Origin: JAYGED01 sp046582565
Lineage (GTDB): Bacteria; Pseudomonadota; Alphaproteobacteria; JAAXGF01
NCBI GenBank assembly: GCA_046582565.1
Contig: JAYGED010000069.1
Coordinates: 1 to 41,123 of the forward strand
Reading direction: 5' to 3'
Length of the DNA: 41,123 nucleotides
Positions 1-7,027 of this stretch are shown here, piece after piece (the stretch's first letter is position 1; each line of letters opens with the position of its first letter). The notes below the pieces were generated by a model. That model searched no databases and was not told the DNA's origin. It saw only the letters and a list, made by a program, of their open reading frames with translations. Both the position numbers and the translations under genes were made by a program.

Positions 1-100
1 TTTCAGCAGCTGACCGGGCTGATGCGCCTGCGACAAAGTGCTGAATCAGAGCTTGCTGAATACTTGCCGAAAGCCTGCTTTTGCGTCTCTTGCTAACCAT
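1..100 (-). CDS. IS1595-family transposase, N-terminal fragment
   Basis: The first 33 codons of a transposase begin at an ATG at 98-100 and leave the window. The peptide opens MVSKRRKSRLS and continues with a stretch ending HFVAGASARSAAE. This is the typical start of IS1595/ISXO2-like transposases, where a basic N-terminus precedes a small helix-turn-helix that would bind the element ends. The DDE-type catalytic core lies outside the window. The fragment is cut by the window edge, not by mutation. The family call rests on remembered N-terminal similarity and is supported by the C-terminal fragment of the same family at 41001-41123. Confidence 0.8.
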   Translation of the reverse strand, partial: MVSKRRKSRLSASIQQALIQHFVAGASARSAAE

Positions 101-123
101 CTGAAATTCATATGGAAAATTCC

Positions 124-140
124 TTATCTATGTCAGCCCC
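124..140. repeat. Terminal inverted repeat of the left IS1595 copy
   Basis: The 17 bases TTATCTATGTCAGCCCC are the exact reverse complement of 40961-40977. They mark the outer boundary of the insertion sequence next to mutM. Confidence 0.85.
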
Positions 141-153
141 TAGATTTAAGACG

Positions 154-1008
154 TCAACGCTGGCGCCGGGGACAATAGAAGCTGGAGCGGCCCGATTGCA
201 CGATGCGGCGGATGGCGCCGTCGCAATCGCAGCCCGGGCAGGGCTCGCCCTCATGGTCGTAGACCGCGAAGTGGTGCTGGAAATAGCCCAATTCGCCGCT
301 CGTCTGGACGTAATCGCGCAACGAGGAGCCGCCCGCCTCGATGGCCTCGGTGAGCACACTACGCACGGCGCTCGCCACCCGCTCAACGCGGGCGCCGGCC
401 ACCGTATAGGCCATGCGCTTGGGCGAGAGCCGCGCGCGATAGAGAATTTCGCAAGCATAGATGTTGCCGATCCCGGCGATCAGGCTCTGATCGAGCAGGG
501 CCGCCTTGATCGGCGTGCGCTTACCCTTGAGCATGGCGGCCAGGGCCCGGCCGTTGAATTCGTTTCCCAAAGGCTCCGCCCCGAGCTTGGCCAGCAGGGG
601 ATGACGGTCGAGGGCGTCACTGCCCACCAAATCCATCATGCCGAAACGCCGGGCGTCGTTGAAGACGATATGGTGGTCATCATCGGTATGGAACACGATA
701 TGATCGTGGCGCTGCGGGCTCGGCGCCTCGCCCGCGCGGATGGTCATGCGGCCCGACATGCCGAGATGGGCGATGATCACCTCACCGCCACCGGGACCGA
801 CACCGGGACCACCATCGAGATGGATGAGGATATATTTCGCCCGACGCGCCACCTTGGTGACGCGGTTGCCTTCGATGCGCCGCGCGAAATCCTTGGGCAG
901 GGGCCAGCGCAGGGCGTCGATGCGCTGCTCGACGCGGGTGAGCACGCGGCCTTCGAGCACCGGGGCGAGGCCCCGGCAAACGGTTTCGACTTCGGGAAGT
1001 TCGGGCAT
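154..1008 (-). CDS. mutM: Formamidopyrimidine-DNA glycosylase (MutM/Fpg)
   Basis: Bifunctional base-excision repair enzyme that removes 8-oxoguanine and formamidopyrimidines and nicks the resulting abasic site. The start at 1008 gives the family N-terminus MPELPEVETV, in which the second residue (proline) is the catalytic nucleophile after Met removal and the next is the essential glutamate. The conserved lysine (K57 after Met removal) is in RRAKYI. The protein has 284 residues, a normal length. The C-terminal zinc finger is abnormal: CPGC is present, but the last pair reads CPRR where the family has CPRC, so the fourth zinc ligand is Arg282 (codon CGC, one transition from TGC). An extra Cys occurs in CPGCDC and might substitute. 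The gene is divergent from the HTH-ubiE gene, and an IS element lies directly after its stop. Confidence 0.95.
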   Translation of the reverse strand: MPELPEVETVCRGLAPVLEGRVLTRVEQRIDALRWPLPKDFARRIEGNRVTKVARRAKYILIHLDGGPGVGPGGGEVIIAHLGMSGRMTIRAGEAPSPQRHDHIVFHTDDDHHIVFNDARRFGMMDLVGSDALDRHPLLAKLGAEPLGNEFNGRALAAMLKGKRTPIKAALLDQSLIAGIGNIYACEILYRARLSPKRMAYTVAGARVERVASAVRSVLTEAIEAGGSSLRDYVQTSGELGYFQHHFAVYDHEGEPCPGCDCDGAIRRIVQSGRSSFYCPRRQR

Positions 1009-1076
1009 GGCGCATGGTTCTAGTCCCTTGCACCAAGCGACGCAATGCATAGTAGGCAAACGCCGCCGCTTGAAGT

Positions 1077-1099
1077 AAAGTTTCCTAATTGGAAACTTT
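1077..1099. promoter_or_regulatory. 23-bp operator-like palindrome before hth-ubiE
   Basis: Two perfect 9-base arms, AAAGTTTCC and GGAAACTTT, are separated by TAATT. The palindrome lies 11 bases before the hth-ubiE start and within the 102-base divergent gap shared with mutM. XRE/Cro-CI regulators commonly bind such AT-centred palindromes next to their own gene, so the HTH domain encoded here is the obvious candidate to bind it. The core GTTTCC-N5-GGAAAC, extended by TTTG on the right, recurs at 5725-5741. Binding is inferred. Confidence 0.65.
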
Positions 1100-1110
1100 G
1101 CGAAACGCTC

Positions 1111-2133
1111 ATGGAAAACCATATTCGCCATTGGCGGCGCGAGCGCGGTCTGAGCCAAGAGGCCCTGGGCAAGCTGATCGGCCTCGGCAAGCCGTCCATA
1201 TCCAAGCTTGAGCGCGGTGAGATGAGCCTGCGCGACACCACTATCGCCAACCTGGTCGATGCACTCGATGTATCAGCGGGCGACCTGCTCGGTGACTATG
1301 CCAGCGGCAGGGCCGCATCGGAGTCGACGAATCAGACCGGGGCGAATCAGGCTTCGGCCTCGGCGGAGACCGATTTCGGTTATCAAAGGGTCGCCATGGC
1401 TGAAAAGGCCGGCCTGGTGCGCGATGTGTTCACCTCGGTCGCCTCGAGCTACGACCTGATGAACGATCTTATGAGTATCGGCGTTCATCGCCTGTGGAAA
1501 AACGCCATGATCGATTGGCTCAGGCCCCGGCACGGCCACTGCATCGTCGATGTCGCCGGCGGCACCGGCGATATTGCCTTTCGCATTCTCGAGCGCCAGC
1601 CGGGCGCCCATGTGACGGTCTGCGACATCAACCGCGAGATGATCGAGATCGGCCGCGACCGGGCCATCGACCGGGGCATGATCACAGGTGACGTCCCCGG
1701 CGACAGCCCCGGCGCCCCAGGCACAATCGACTGGCTGTGCGGCGACGCCGAGGCCCTGCCCCTGCCGGATGCCTCGCAGGACGCCTACACCATCGCCTTC
1801 GGCATCCGAAATGTGACCCGCATCGAAGTGGCCTTGCGCGAGGCGCGCCGTGTGCTCAAGCCCGGCGGGCGCTTTCTCTGTCTCGAATTCAGCCATGTGG
1901 CCTGGCCCGCCCTGGCCCGCCTGTATGACACCTATTCCCTGCATGTTTTGCCTGCCATCGGCGCGGCTATCGCCGGCGACGGCGACGCCTACCGCTATCT
2001 CGCCGAGAGCATCCGCCGCTTTCCCGACCAGCAGCGCTTTGCCGCCATGATCGAGGACGCCGGCCTGGGCCAATGCCGCCACCGGGATCTGTCCGGCGGC
2101 ATCGCGGCACTCCATTCGGCCTGGCGTCTCTGA
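1111..2133 (+). CDS. ubiE: XRE-type HTH domain fused to ubiquinone C-methyltransferase UbiE
   Basis: Predicted 340-residue fusion. Residues 1-63 form a Cro/CI-type helix-turn-helix (GLSQEALGKLIGLGKPSISK followed by LERGEMSLRD). Residues 64-85 are a Ser/Ala/Gln/Thr-rich linker. From about residue 86 (ETDFGYQRV) it is a complete UbiE, the SAM-dependent C-methyltransferase of ubiquinone synthesis. The SAM motif VDVAGGTGD is near residue 147, and the UbiE signatures FGIRNVT and RRVLKPGGRF are present. There is no stop between the two parts and no ATG, GTG or TTG at the junction that would start a normal UbiE, so the fusion appears genuine. The start at 1111 lacks a clear ribosome binding site; an in-frame ATG at 1045 would place the palindrome inside the gene. 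The stop overlaps the ubiB start (TGATG). Autoregulation is inferred. Confidence 0.88.
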   Translation: MENHIRHWRRERGLSQEALGKLIGLGKPSISKLERGEMSLRDTTIANLVDALDVSAGDLLGDYASGRAASESTNQTGANQASASAETDFGYQRVAMAEKAGLVRDVFTSVASSYDLMNDLMSIGVHRLWKNAMIDWLRPRHGHCIVDVAGGTGDIAFRILERQPGAHVTVCDINREMIEIGRDRAIDRGMITGDVPGDSPGAPGTIDWLCGDAEALPLPDASQDAYTIAFGIRNVTRIEVALREARRVLKPGGRFLCLEFSHVAWPALARLYDTYSLHVLPAIGAAIAGDGDAYRYLAESIRRFPDQQRFAAMIEDAGLGQCRHRDLSGGIAALHSAWRL

Positions 2134-3701
2134 TGCTGCGCGCGCTCCGCAATCTCACCCGTCTCGCCGTGATTTGCTGGACCCTGGCCCGCCACGATGC
2201 GCTTTTTCCCATTCGCAACGCCGGATTCGAAACCCTCGACGCCCTGCTGCGTGGTCTGTTCGCGCGAAAAGATGTTATGGGGCGTGATGGCCAGGGTCGT
2301 GATGGTGTACGTCGTGATGGTGAGCGTTTGGGGGCGGCTTTTCACGCCCTCGGCCCCGGCTTCATCAAGCTCGGCCAGGCCCTGTCCACCCGCCCCGATC
2401 TGGTCGGTGAGGAAATTGCCGCCGATCTGTCGGAACTCCAAGATCGCCTGACGCCATTTGCAGGCGCTGAGGCACGCGATGTGATCGAGGCCGAGCTTGG
2501 CGCGCCCATCCATCGTCTTTTTTCTCATTTCGAGGATAAGGCGATTGCCGCCGCCTCCATCGCCCAGGTCCATCGCGCGACCACCACCGAGGGCGACGAT
2601 GTGGCGGTCAAGGTGCTCAGGCCCGGCGTCGAGGCAGCCTTCGCCGTGGATACGGAGCTGTTCTTCTGGCTCGCGGGCCTGGCCGAGCGCGCCCAGCCGG
2701 CATGGCGTCGCCTGCGCCTGGTGGATATCGCCGCCACCTTCGCTGACTCCGTCGCCCGCGAGATGGATTTGCGCTTCGAGGCGGCGGCGGCGTCCGAGCT
2801 GCGCGAAAACCTGGCCGACGACGAGGGCTTCCACGTGCCCGCCGTCGATTGGCAACGCACCGCGCGCCGGGTTATGACCCTGGAGCATATCGAGGGCATC
2901 CCCATCGACGAGCGCGATAAGCTCATTGCCGCCGGCCATTCGGTGGACGCGGTGCTTGAGAAGGCGGCGCGGGCCTTCTTCAACCAGATTTTCCGCGACG
3001 GCTTCTTCCATGCCGACCTCCATCCGGGCAACCTATTCGTGGATGCCTCCGGCGACATCGTGGCGGTCGACTTCGGCATCATGGGCCGCCTCGATACGGA
3101 CACCAGGCGCTATCTCGCCGAGATGCTGCTCGGTTTCCTGACCGGCGATTACAGCCGGGTGGCGCGGGTCCATTTCGAGGCCGGCTATGTGCCCGCCGGC
3201 CAGTCGGAGGCAAATTTCACCCAGGCCTGCCGTTCCATCGGCGAGCCGATCCTGGGCCGGCCGCTCAATGAAATCTCGCTTGGCCATCTGCTTGCCCAGC
3301 TCTTCCAGGTCACCGAGACCTTCGACATGGAGACCCAGCCGCAACTGCTGCTGTTGCAAAAGACCATGCTGCTCGCCGAGGGCGTCGGGCGCTCGCTCAA
3401 TCCCGAACTCAACATCTGGTCCCTGAGCCGGCCGCTGATCGAGACCTGGGTCGCCGATAACCTGGGCCCCGAGGCGCGCATTCGCGGTTCCGTCACCGAC
3501 GGCGCCGCCCTGGTCCAGCGCCTGCCAAAGCTCGCAGCCAATGCCGAGGCGGCCCTCGCCATGATCGCCGAGGGCGGCGTCCGTCTGCACCCGGACACCA
3601 TGGCAGCTCTCGCCAAGGCGACCCAGAGCAGCAACCGCAGCGGCGGCCTGCTGTGGCCGATAGTCGCCCTGTTGGCAATTGCCGTGGCCATAGTGTCGTG
3701 A
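2133..3701 (+). CDS. ubiB: UbiB/ADCK-family protein, ubiquinone biosynthesis
   Basis: Atypical kinase-like ATPase of the UbiB/ABC1/ADCK family, needed for ubiquinone synthesis and probably membrane-bound. The 522-residue protein carries the family KxGQ motif (GPGFIKLGQALSTRPD), the Ala-rich loop AAASIAQVHRA, the VAVKVLRPGV strand with the ATP-site lysine, the catalytic loop ADLHPGNLF and the metal-binding VDFGIMG. It ends in a hydrophobic tail (LLWPIVALLAIAVAIVS), the usual C-terminal membrane helix. It starts inside the stop of hth-ubiE, so the two are translationally coupled. An in-frame 15-base repeat near codons 51-65 adds a short RDG-rich stretch ahead of the KxGQ motif. Confidence 0.95.
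   Translation: MLRALRNLTRLAVICWTLARHDALFPIRNAGFETLDALLRGLFARKDVMGRDGQGRDGVRRDGERLGAAFHALGPGFIKLGQALSTRPDLVGEEIAADLSELQDRLTPFAGAEARDVIEAELGAPIHRLFSHFEDKAIAAASIAQVHRATTTEGDDVAVKVLRPGVEAAFAVDTELFFWLAGLAERAQPAWRRLRLVDIAATFADSVAREMDLRFEAAAASELRENLADDEGFHVPAVDWQRTARRVMTLEHIEGIPIDERDKLIAAGHSVDAVLEKAARAFFNQIFRDGFFHADLHPGNLFVDASGDIVAVDFGIMGRLDTDTRRYLAEMLLGFLTGDYSRVARVHFEAGYVPAGQSEANFTQACRSIGEPILGRPLNEISLGHLLAQLFQVTETFDMETQPQLLLLQKTMLLAEGVGRSLNPELNIWSLSRPLIETWVADNLGPEARIRGSVTDGAALVQRLPKLAANAEAALAMIAEGGVRLHPDTMAALAKATQSSNRSGGLLWPIVALLAIAVAIVS
2283..2327 (+). repeat. 15-bp in-frame tandem repeat inside ubiB
   Basis: CGTGATGG recurs at 2283, 2298 and 2313 with exact 15-base spacing and diverged bases between. 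It encodes three RDG-containing five-residue units. Because 15 is a multiple of three the frame is kept. It sits in the variable stretch before the conserved KxGQ motif. Confidence 0.7.
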
Positions 3702-3714
3702 TACTGGATCGCCC

Positions 3715-4884
3715 ATGGCAAGCGTGACAGACAAACTCCATGACGAGATGCGCGCCTGGCGGCACGACATCCACAAGCATCCGGAACTGGGCTTTGCGGA
3801 GGAACGCACCGCCGCCAAGGTGGCCGCGTTGCTCGAGGGCTTCGGCCTCGAGGTTCATGGCGGCATCGGCACGACCGGGGTCGTCGGCATCCTGCGCCGG
3901 GGCGGCTCGAACCGCGCCATCGGCCTGCGCGCTGACATGGACGCCCTGCCCATTGCGGAGCGCAACGAGTTTGACCACCGCTCGGTCCACGAGGGCGTGT
4001 TCCACGGCTGCGGCCACGACGGCCACACCACCATGCTGCTCGGCGCCGCCAAGCATCTCAGCCGGAGCGAGGGCTTCGACGGCACGGTCTATTTCATCTT
4101 CCAGCCGAGCGAGGAGGACGGCCGGGGCGCGCTGTCGATGATCGACGACGGCCTGTTCGAGCGCTTCCCCATGGAGGCGGTCTACGGCATGCACAACATA
4201 CCGGGCATCGCGGCCGGCCACTTCGCCATCCGCCCGGGCCCGATAATGACCTTCGAGGATAACTTCGTCATCACCATCACCGGGCGCGGCGGCCATGCCT
4301 CCATGCCCGACCGCCTGATCGACCCCATGGTGATCGGCGCCGAAGTCGTGCTCGCCCTGCAGACCATCGTCTCGCGCTCCATCGGGCCGCAGGATTGGGG
4401 CGTCGTCTCGGTCACTGAAATGATCACCGACGGGGCGCGCAACGTGATCCCCAGCAACGTCACCCTCAAGGGCGATTGCCGGGGCTTGAACGACAGCGTC
4501 TCGGCGCGCATCGAGAGCCGCATGGGCGAAATCACCGCCGGAATTGCCAGCGCCCACAATGCCGAGGGCCTGCTCGATTACAGCCGCTCCTTCATCGTCA
4601 CCGAAAACGCACCCGAGGAGACCGAAGCGGCCATCGCGGCTGCGCGGGCTGTCGCAGGCGACGTAGCGGTCGACGGCAACGCGCCTATCTGCGGCGGCTC
4701 GGAAGACTTCGCCCGCATGCTGCGCATCAAGCCCGGCAGCTACATCTTCATCGGCAACGGCGACGAAGGCCCTTGCGCCACCACCCTGCACAACCCCCAC
4801 TACGACCTGAACAACGAGATCCTGGCCACGGGCGCAGACTATTGGGCGAAGCTGGTTGAGATGCAACTGCCGGTGCGGGGGTAG
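3715..4884 (+). CDS. M20-family amidohydrolase (hippurate hydrolase-like)
   Basis: Metal-dependent peptidase/amidohydrolase of family M20D, related to hippuricases, N-acyl-amino-acid hydrolases and IAA-amino-acid hydrolases. The 389 residues are full length. The N-terminus HDIHKHPELGFAEERT is typical. Metal-site motifs are visible: LRADMDALPI, HGCGHDGHT (Cys99, His101) and the QPSEEDGRGA glutamates. A dimerisation/lid domain insert lies in the middle and the conserved C-terminal GGSEDFA is present. The cellular substrate cannot be told from sequence. It begins 13 bases after ubiB and is probably cotranscribed with it, although no link to quinone synthesis is evident. Confidence 0.93.
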   Translation: MASVTDKLHDEMRAWRHDIHKHPELGFAEERTAAKVAALLEGFGLEVHGGIGTTGVVGILRRGGSNRAIGLRADMDALPIAERNEFDHRSVHEGVFHGCGHDGHTTMLLGAAKHLSRSEGFDGTVYFIFQPSEEDGRGALSMIDDGLFERFPMEAVYGMHNIPGIAAGHFAIRPGPIMTFEDNFVITITGRGGHASMPDRLIDPMVIGAEVVLALQTIVSRSIGPQDWGVVSVTEMITDGARNVIPSNVTLKGDCRGLNDSVSARIESRMGEITAGIASAHNAEGLLDYSRSFIVTENAPEETEAAIAAARAVAGDVAVDGNAPICGGSEDFARMLRIKPGSYIFIGNGDEGPCATTLHNPHYDLNNEILATGADYWAKLVEMQLPVRG

Positions 4885-4915
4885 GGGGCGCCGGTTTGAC
4901 TTAAATCCTGCGCGG

Positions 4916-5020
4916 TTAGCAAAATTGCCTCTTGCGCCTAAGAGAAATCAGGGCACGGGTGGCATAGCCGGAGACGAAGCCCGCTGCAAAGATCGCGACA
5001 ACGATCACCCACTGATCCAT
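4916..5020 (-). CDS. Small single-pass membrane protein (hypothetical)
   Basis: A 34-residue frame starts MDQWVIVVAIFAAGFVSGY and ends in a basic tail (TRALISLRRKRQFC). One hydrophobic helix of about 18 residues is followed by positive charges, which predicts an N-out, C-in single-pass protein. A G-rich Shine-Dalgarno-like GATCGGGG precedes the ATG. Very short alphaproteobacterial proteins of this pattern, a GYxTR motif followed by Arg/Lys, are familiar to me but unnamed. It lies opposite to its neighbours in the gap between the amidohydrolase and coaBC. Function is unknown. Confidence 0.5.
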   Translation of the reverse strand: MDQWVIVVAIFAAGFVSGYATRALISLRRKRQFC

Positions 5021-5050
5021 AACCCCGATCCCCCATCGCGCAAGCGAAGA

Positions 5051-5064
5051 CTGAACATGTTCAG
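5051..5064. promoter_or_regulatory. 14-bp perfect palindrome, possible operator
   Basis: CTGAACATGTTCAG is a perfect palindrome in a gap otherwise without repeats. It lies 30 bases before the start of the small membrane protein on the minus strand and upstream of coaBC on the plus strand. It could be an operator for either. I do not recognise the cognate regulator. Confidence 0.35.
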
Positions 5065-5310
5065 ACTGAAACTCTACCAAAGGATGCGGAGCTATGAATG
5101 ACGATTTTGTTGCAGGCTGCGACAAACGACCCTAGGCGCACATCGCTATTTGACCTTGAGCTTGAACTGCAGGGTCAGCCTCGGCCGGATCGCCCGCTTC
5201 GGCGATTTGCCCAAGCTGCTGGGCGTCTGGACGGCGCGGGACAGCGAATAGGGGGGCGAAAACCCCGGCTCTTGCGCCCAAGCCGCCTCGGCCTTACCTT
5301 CTTCCTCATT
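5065..5310. other. Gap before coaBC without a recognisable gene
   Basis: A good ribosome binding site (GCGGAG) precedes an ATG at 5094, which opens only a 13-codon frame. It also precedes an ATG at 5098 whose frame stays open into coaBC and would add 71 Arg/Pro/Leu-rich residues with no likeness to CoaBC. I see no tRNA, riboswitch or clear terminator here. Confidence 0.4.
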
Positions 5311-6531
5311 ATGACGCCGGATATGACCCTTTGCGGGAAGCGCATACTTTTGGTGATTTCGGGCGGCATTGCCGCCTATAAGTCGCTCGAGCTGATCCGC
5401 CGCCTCAAGGAGCGCGGCGCGGAGGTGCGCTGTGTGCTGACGGCGGGCGGGGCGCAGTTCGTCACGCCGCTGTCGGTCTCCGCCCTGTCGGGGGAGCGGG
5501 TCTACAGCGCGCTGTTCTCGCTCACCGACGAAGCCGAGATGGGCCATATCCGCCTGTCCCGCGAGGCCGACCTGATTGTGGTCGCCCCGGCCAGCGCCGA
5601 CCTGCTGTCGCGCATGGCCCAGGGCCGCGCCGACGACCTCGCCGCCACCACCCTGCTGGCCACCGACAAGCCGGTGCTGACGGCGCCCGCCATGAACCTG
5701 CGCATGTGGCAGCATCCGGCCACGGTTTCCAATATGGAAACTTTGGCGCAGCGCGGGGTGATGACCGTCGGACCTAACGACGGCGACATGGCCTGCGGCG
5801 AATACGGCCCGGGGCGTATGGCCGAGCCGGGCGAGATCACCGCCGCCATCGAGCATTATTTTGGCTCGCGCGCCCCCCTCTCCGGCCGTCACGCGCTGAT
5901 CACCAGCGGCCCGACCTATGAGGCGATCGATCCGGTGCGCTACCTCGCCAACCGCTCATCGGGCAAGCAGGGCCACGCCATCGCCATCGCCTGCGCCCGG
6001 CTGGGGGCGGCGGTCACCCTGGTCTCGGGCCCGACAGCCCTGGCCGACCCGGCGGGCGTCGCCGTGGTGCATATCGAGAGCGCCGCCGAAATGCTGGATG
6101 CCTGCACGGCGGCCCTGCCCGCCGATATCGCGGTCTGCGCCGCCGCGGTGTCCGACTGGCGCGCTAGCGACGTCACCAGCCAAAAAATAAAGAAGCAGGG
6201 CGCCAAGGGGGACAACGGCGGCGCGCCGACGCTCACCCTGGTCGAAAACCCCGATATTCTGGCGACCCTTTCAGAGGGCAACCAGCGCCCGGCCCTGGTT
6301 ATCGGCTTCGCCGCCGAGACGGAGGCGTTGATTGCCAATGGGCAGGCCAAGCTCGCCTCCAAGGGCTGTGACTGGATCGTCGCCAACGATGTTTCCGGCG
6401 ACGTTATGGGCGGCGATGACAATACCGTCCATCTGATCACGGATGATGGCGTCGAGGACTGGCCGACCTTGAGCAAGAGCGACGTGGCGGCGCGCCTCGC
6501 CGAGCGTATCGCCGCTCATTTCAACCCATGA
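5311..6531 (+). CDS. coaBC: Bifunctional phosphopantothenoylcysteine decarboxylase/synthetase (CoaBC)
   Basis: Two-step coenzyme A enzyme: the C-terminal CoaB half joins cysteine to 4'-phosphopantothenate with CTP and the N-terminal flavin-dependent CoaC half decarboxylates the product. In the 406-residue form, the CoaC domain shows ISGGIAAYKS, the catalytic His79 in MGHIRLS, the PAMN motif at 126-129 and Cys162 in DMACGEYGPGRM. The CoaB domain starts near 192 with ITSGPTYEAIDPVR and contains the dimerising AAVSDWR and the lysine-rich KIKK near 292. The start could also be the ATG at 5323; neither has a strong ribosome binding site. A copy of the hth-ubiE operator core lies within codons 139-144. 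Confidence 0.93.
   Translation: MTPDMTLCGKRILLVISGGIAAYKSLELIRRLKERGAEVRCVLTAGGAQFVTPLSVSALSGERVYSALFSLTDEAEMGHIRLSREADLIVVAPASADLLSRMAQGRADDLAATTLLATDKPVLTAPAMNLRMWQHPATVSNMETLAQRGVMTVGPNDGDMACGEYGPGRMAEPGEITAAIEHYFGSRAPLSGRHALITSGPTYEAIDPVRYLANRSSGKQGHAIAIACARLGAAVTLVSGPTALADPAGVAVVHIESAAEMLDACTAALPADIAVCAAAVSDWRASDVTSQKIKKQGAKGDNGGAPTLTLVENPDILATLSEGNQRPALVIGFAAETEALIANGQAKLASKGCDWIVANDVSGDVMGGDDNTVHLITDDGVEDWPTLSKSDVAARLAERIAAHFNP
5725..5741. promoter_or_regulatory. Second operator-like palindrome, inside coaBC
   Basis: GTTTCC and GGAAAC arms flank AATAT, and the right side continues TTTG. This matches the hth-ubiE site at 1077-1099 in both half-sites and in four further bases on the right. 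It lies within coding sequence. Whether it is functional or a chance match to codons is not known. Confidence 0.4.
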
Positions 6532-6561
6532 CCCCCTTCATATCATGACTATGGGCTTCGC

Positions 6562-7020
6562 ATGACTATGAGCCCTCTGCGCGTCGCGGTGACGCGGCTT
6601 GCCGGCGCTGGCGATCTGCCCCTGCCGGAATACGCCACCGCCTTGAGTGCCGGGATGGATTTACGCGCGGCCCTGGCTGAGCCCCTGGTCATCGCACCCG
6701 GCGGCCGCGCCCTGGTGCCGAGTGGCCTGGCCATCGCCCTGCCGGCGGGCTACGAGGCCCAGATTCGCCCGCGCTCCGGCCTGGCGCTGAAGCACGGCAT
6801 CACGGTATTGAACGCGCCGGGCACGGTGGATGCGGATTACCGCGGCGAAATCAGCGTGGTTCTGGCCAATTTCGGGAGCGAAAGCTTCACCGTGACCCGC
6901 GGCATGCGGATCGCGCAGATGATCGTCGCCCCCTTCGCCCAGGTCTCGTGGGAGGCGGTCGAAGTGCTGCCCGAGAGCGCCCGGGGCGCCGGTGGCTACG
7001 GTTCCACCGGCACGGGCTAG
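6562..7020 (+). CDS. dut: dUTP diphosphatase
   Basis: Trimeric dUTPase that hydrolyses dUTP to dUMP and pyrophosphate, keeping uracil out of DNA and supplying dTMP synthesis. The five family motifs can be read in 152 residues: SAGMDLRA, PRSGLALKHG, the uracil-binding hairpin NAPGTVDADYRGEI, RIAQMIV, and the C-terminal GGYGSTG that closes over the active site. The start may be the ATG at 6562 or that at 6568. A 17-base imperfect repeat (CATGACTATG at 6544 and 6561) surrounds the start region. It follows coaBC by 30 bases; the coaBC-dut order is common in Proteobacteria. Confidence 0.95.
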   Translation: MTMSPLRVAVTRLAGAGDLPLPEYATALSAGMDLRAALAEPLVIAPGGRALVPSGLAIALPAGYEAQIRPRSGLALKHGITVLNAPGTVDADYRGEISVVLANFGSESFTVTRGMRIAQMIVAPFAQVSWEAVEVLPESARGAGGYGSTGTG

Positions 7021-7027
7021 TCCGGCC

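Larger units (their letters stand above)
1..140 (-). mobile_element. IS1595-family insertion sequence, 5' end (partial)
   Basis: This is the upstream end of an insertion sequence that runs off the left edge of the window. The outer boundary is set by the terminal repeat at 124-140, which on the minus strand reads GGGGCTGACATAGATAA. The same 17 bases begin the element at the right edge (40961-40977). Inside it, on the minus strand, lies the start of a transposase of the IS1595 (ISXO2-like) type. The element ends only 13 bases past the mutM stop codon and leaves that gene intact. The bases next to the end (TAGATTTA) do not match those next to the right copy, so the two ends are not the two flanks of one insertion. 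Confidence 0.85.

Noticed and set aside
112..1023. Long plus-strand open frame of 303 codons
   Set aside because: It is antisense to mutM, whose motifs are unmistakable; GC-rich codon bias produces such shadows.
5051..5064. LexA box
   Set aside because: The palindrome lacks the direct-repeat spacing of the alphaproteobacterial LexA site (GTTC-N7-GTTC) and the spacing of the E. coli box; no SOS gene is next to it.
5098..5310. 71-residue N-terminal extension of CoaBC from the ATG at 5098, which has a good ribosome binding site
   Set aside because: The added residues are Arg/Pro-rich and unlike CoaBC; the flavoprotein domain starts normally at 5311 or 5323. I mention it in the gap entry because it cannot be fully excluded.
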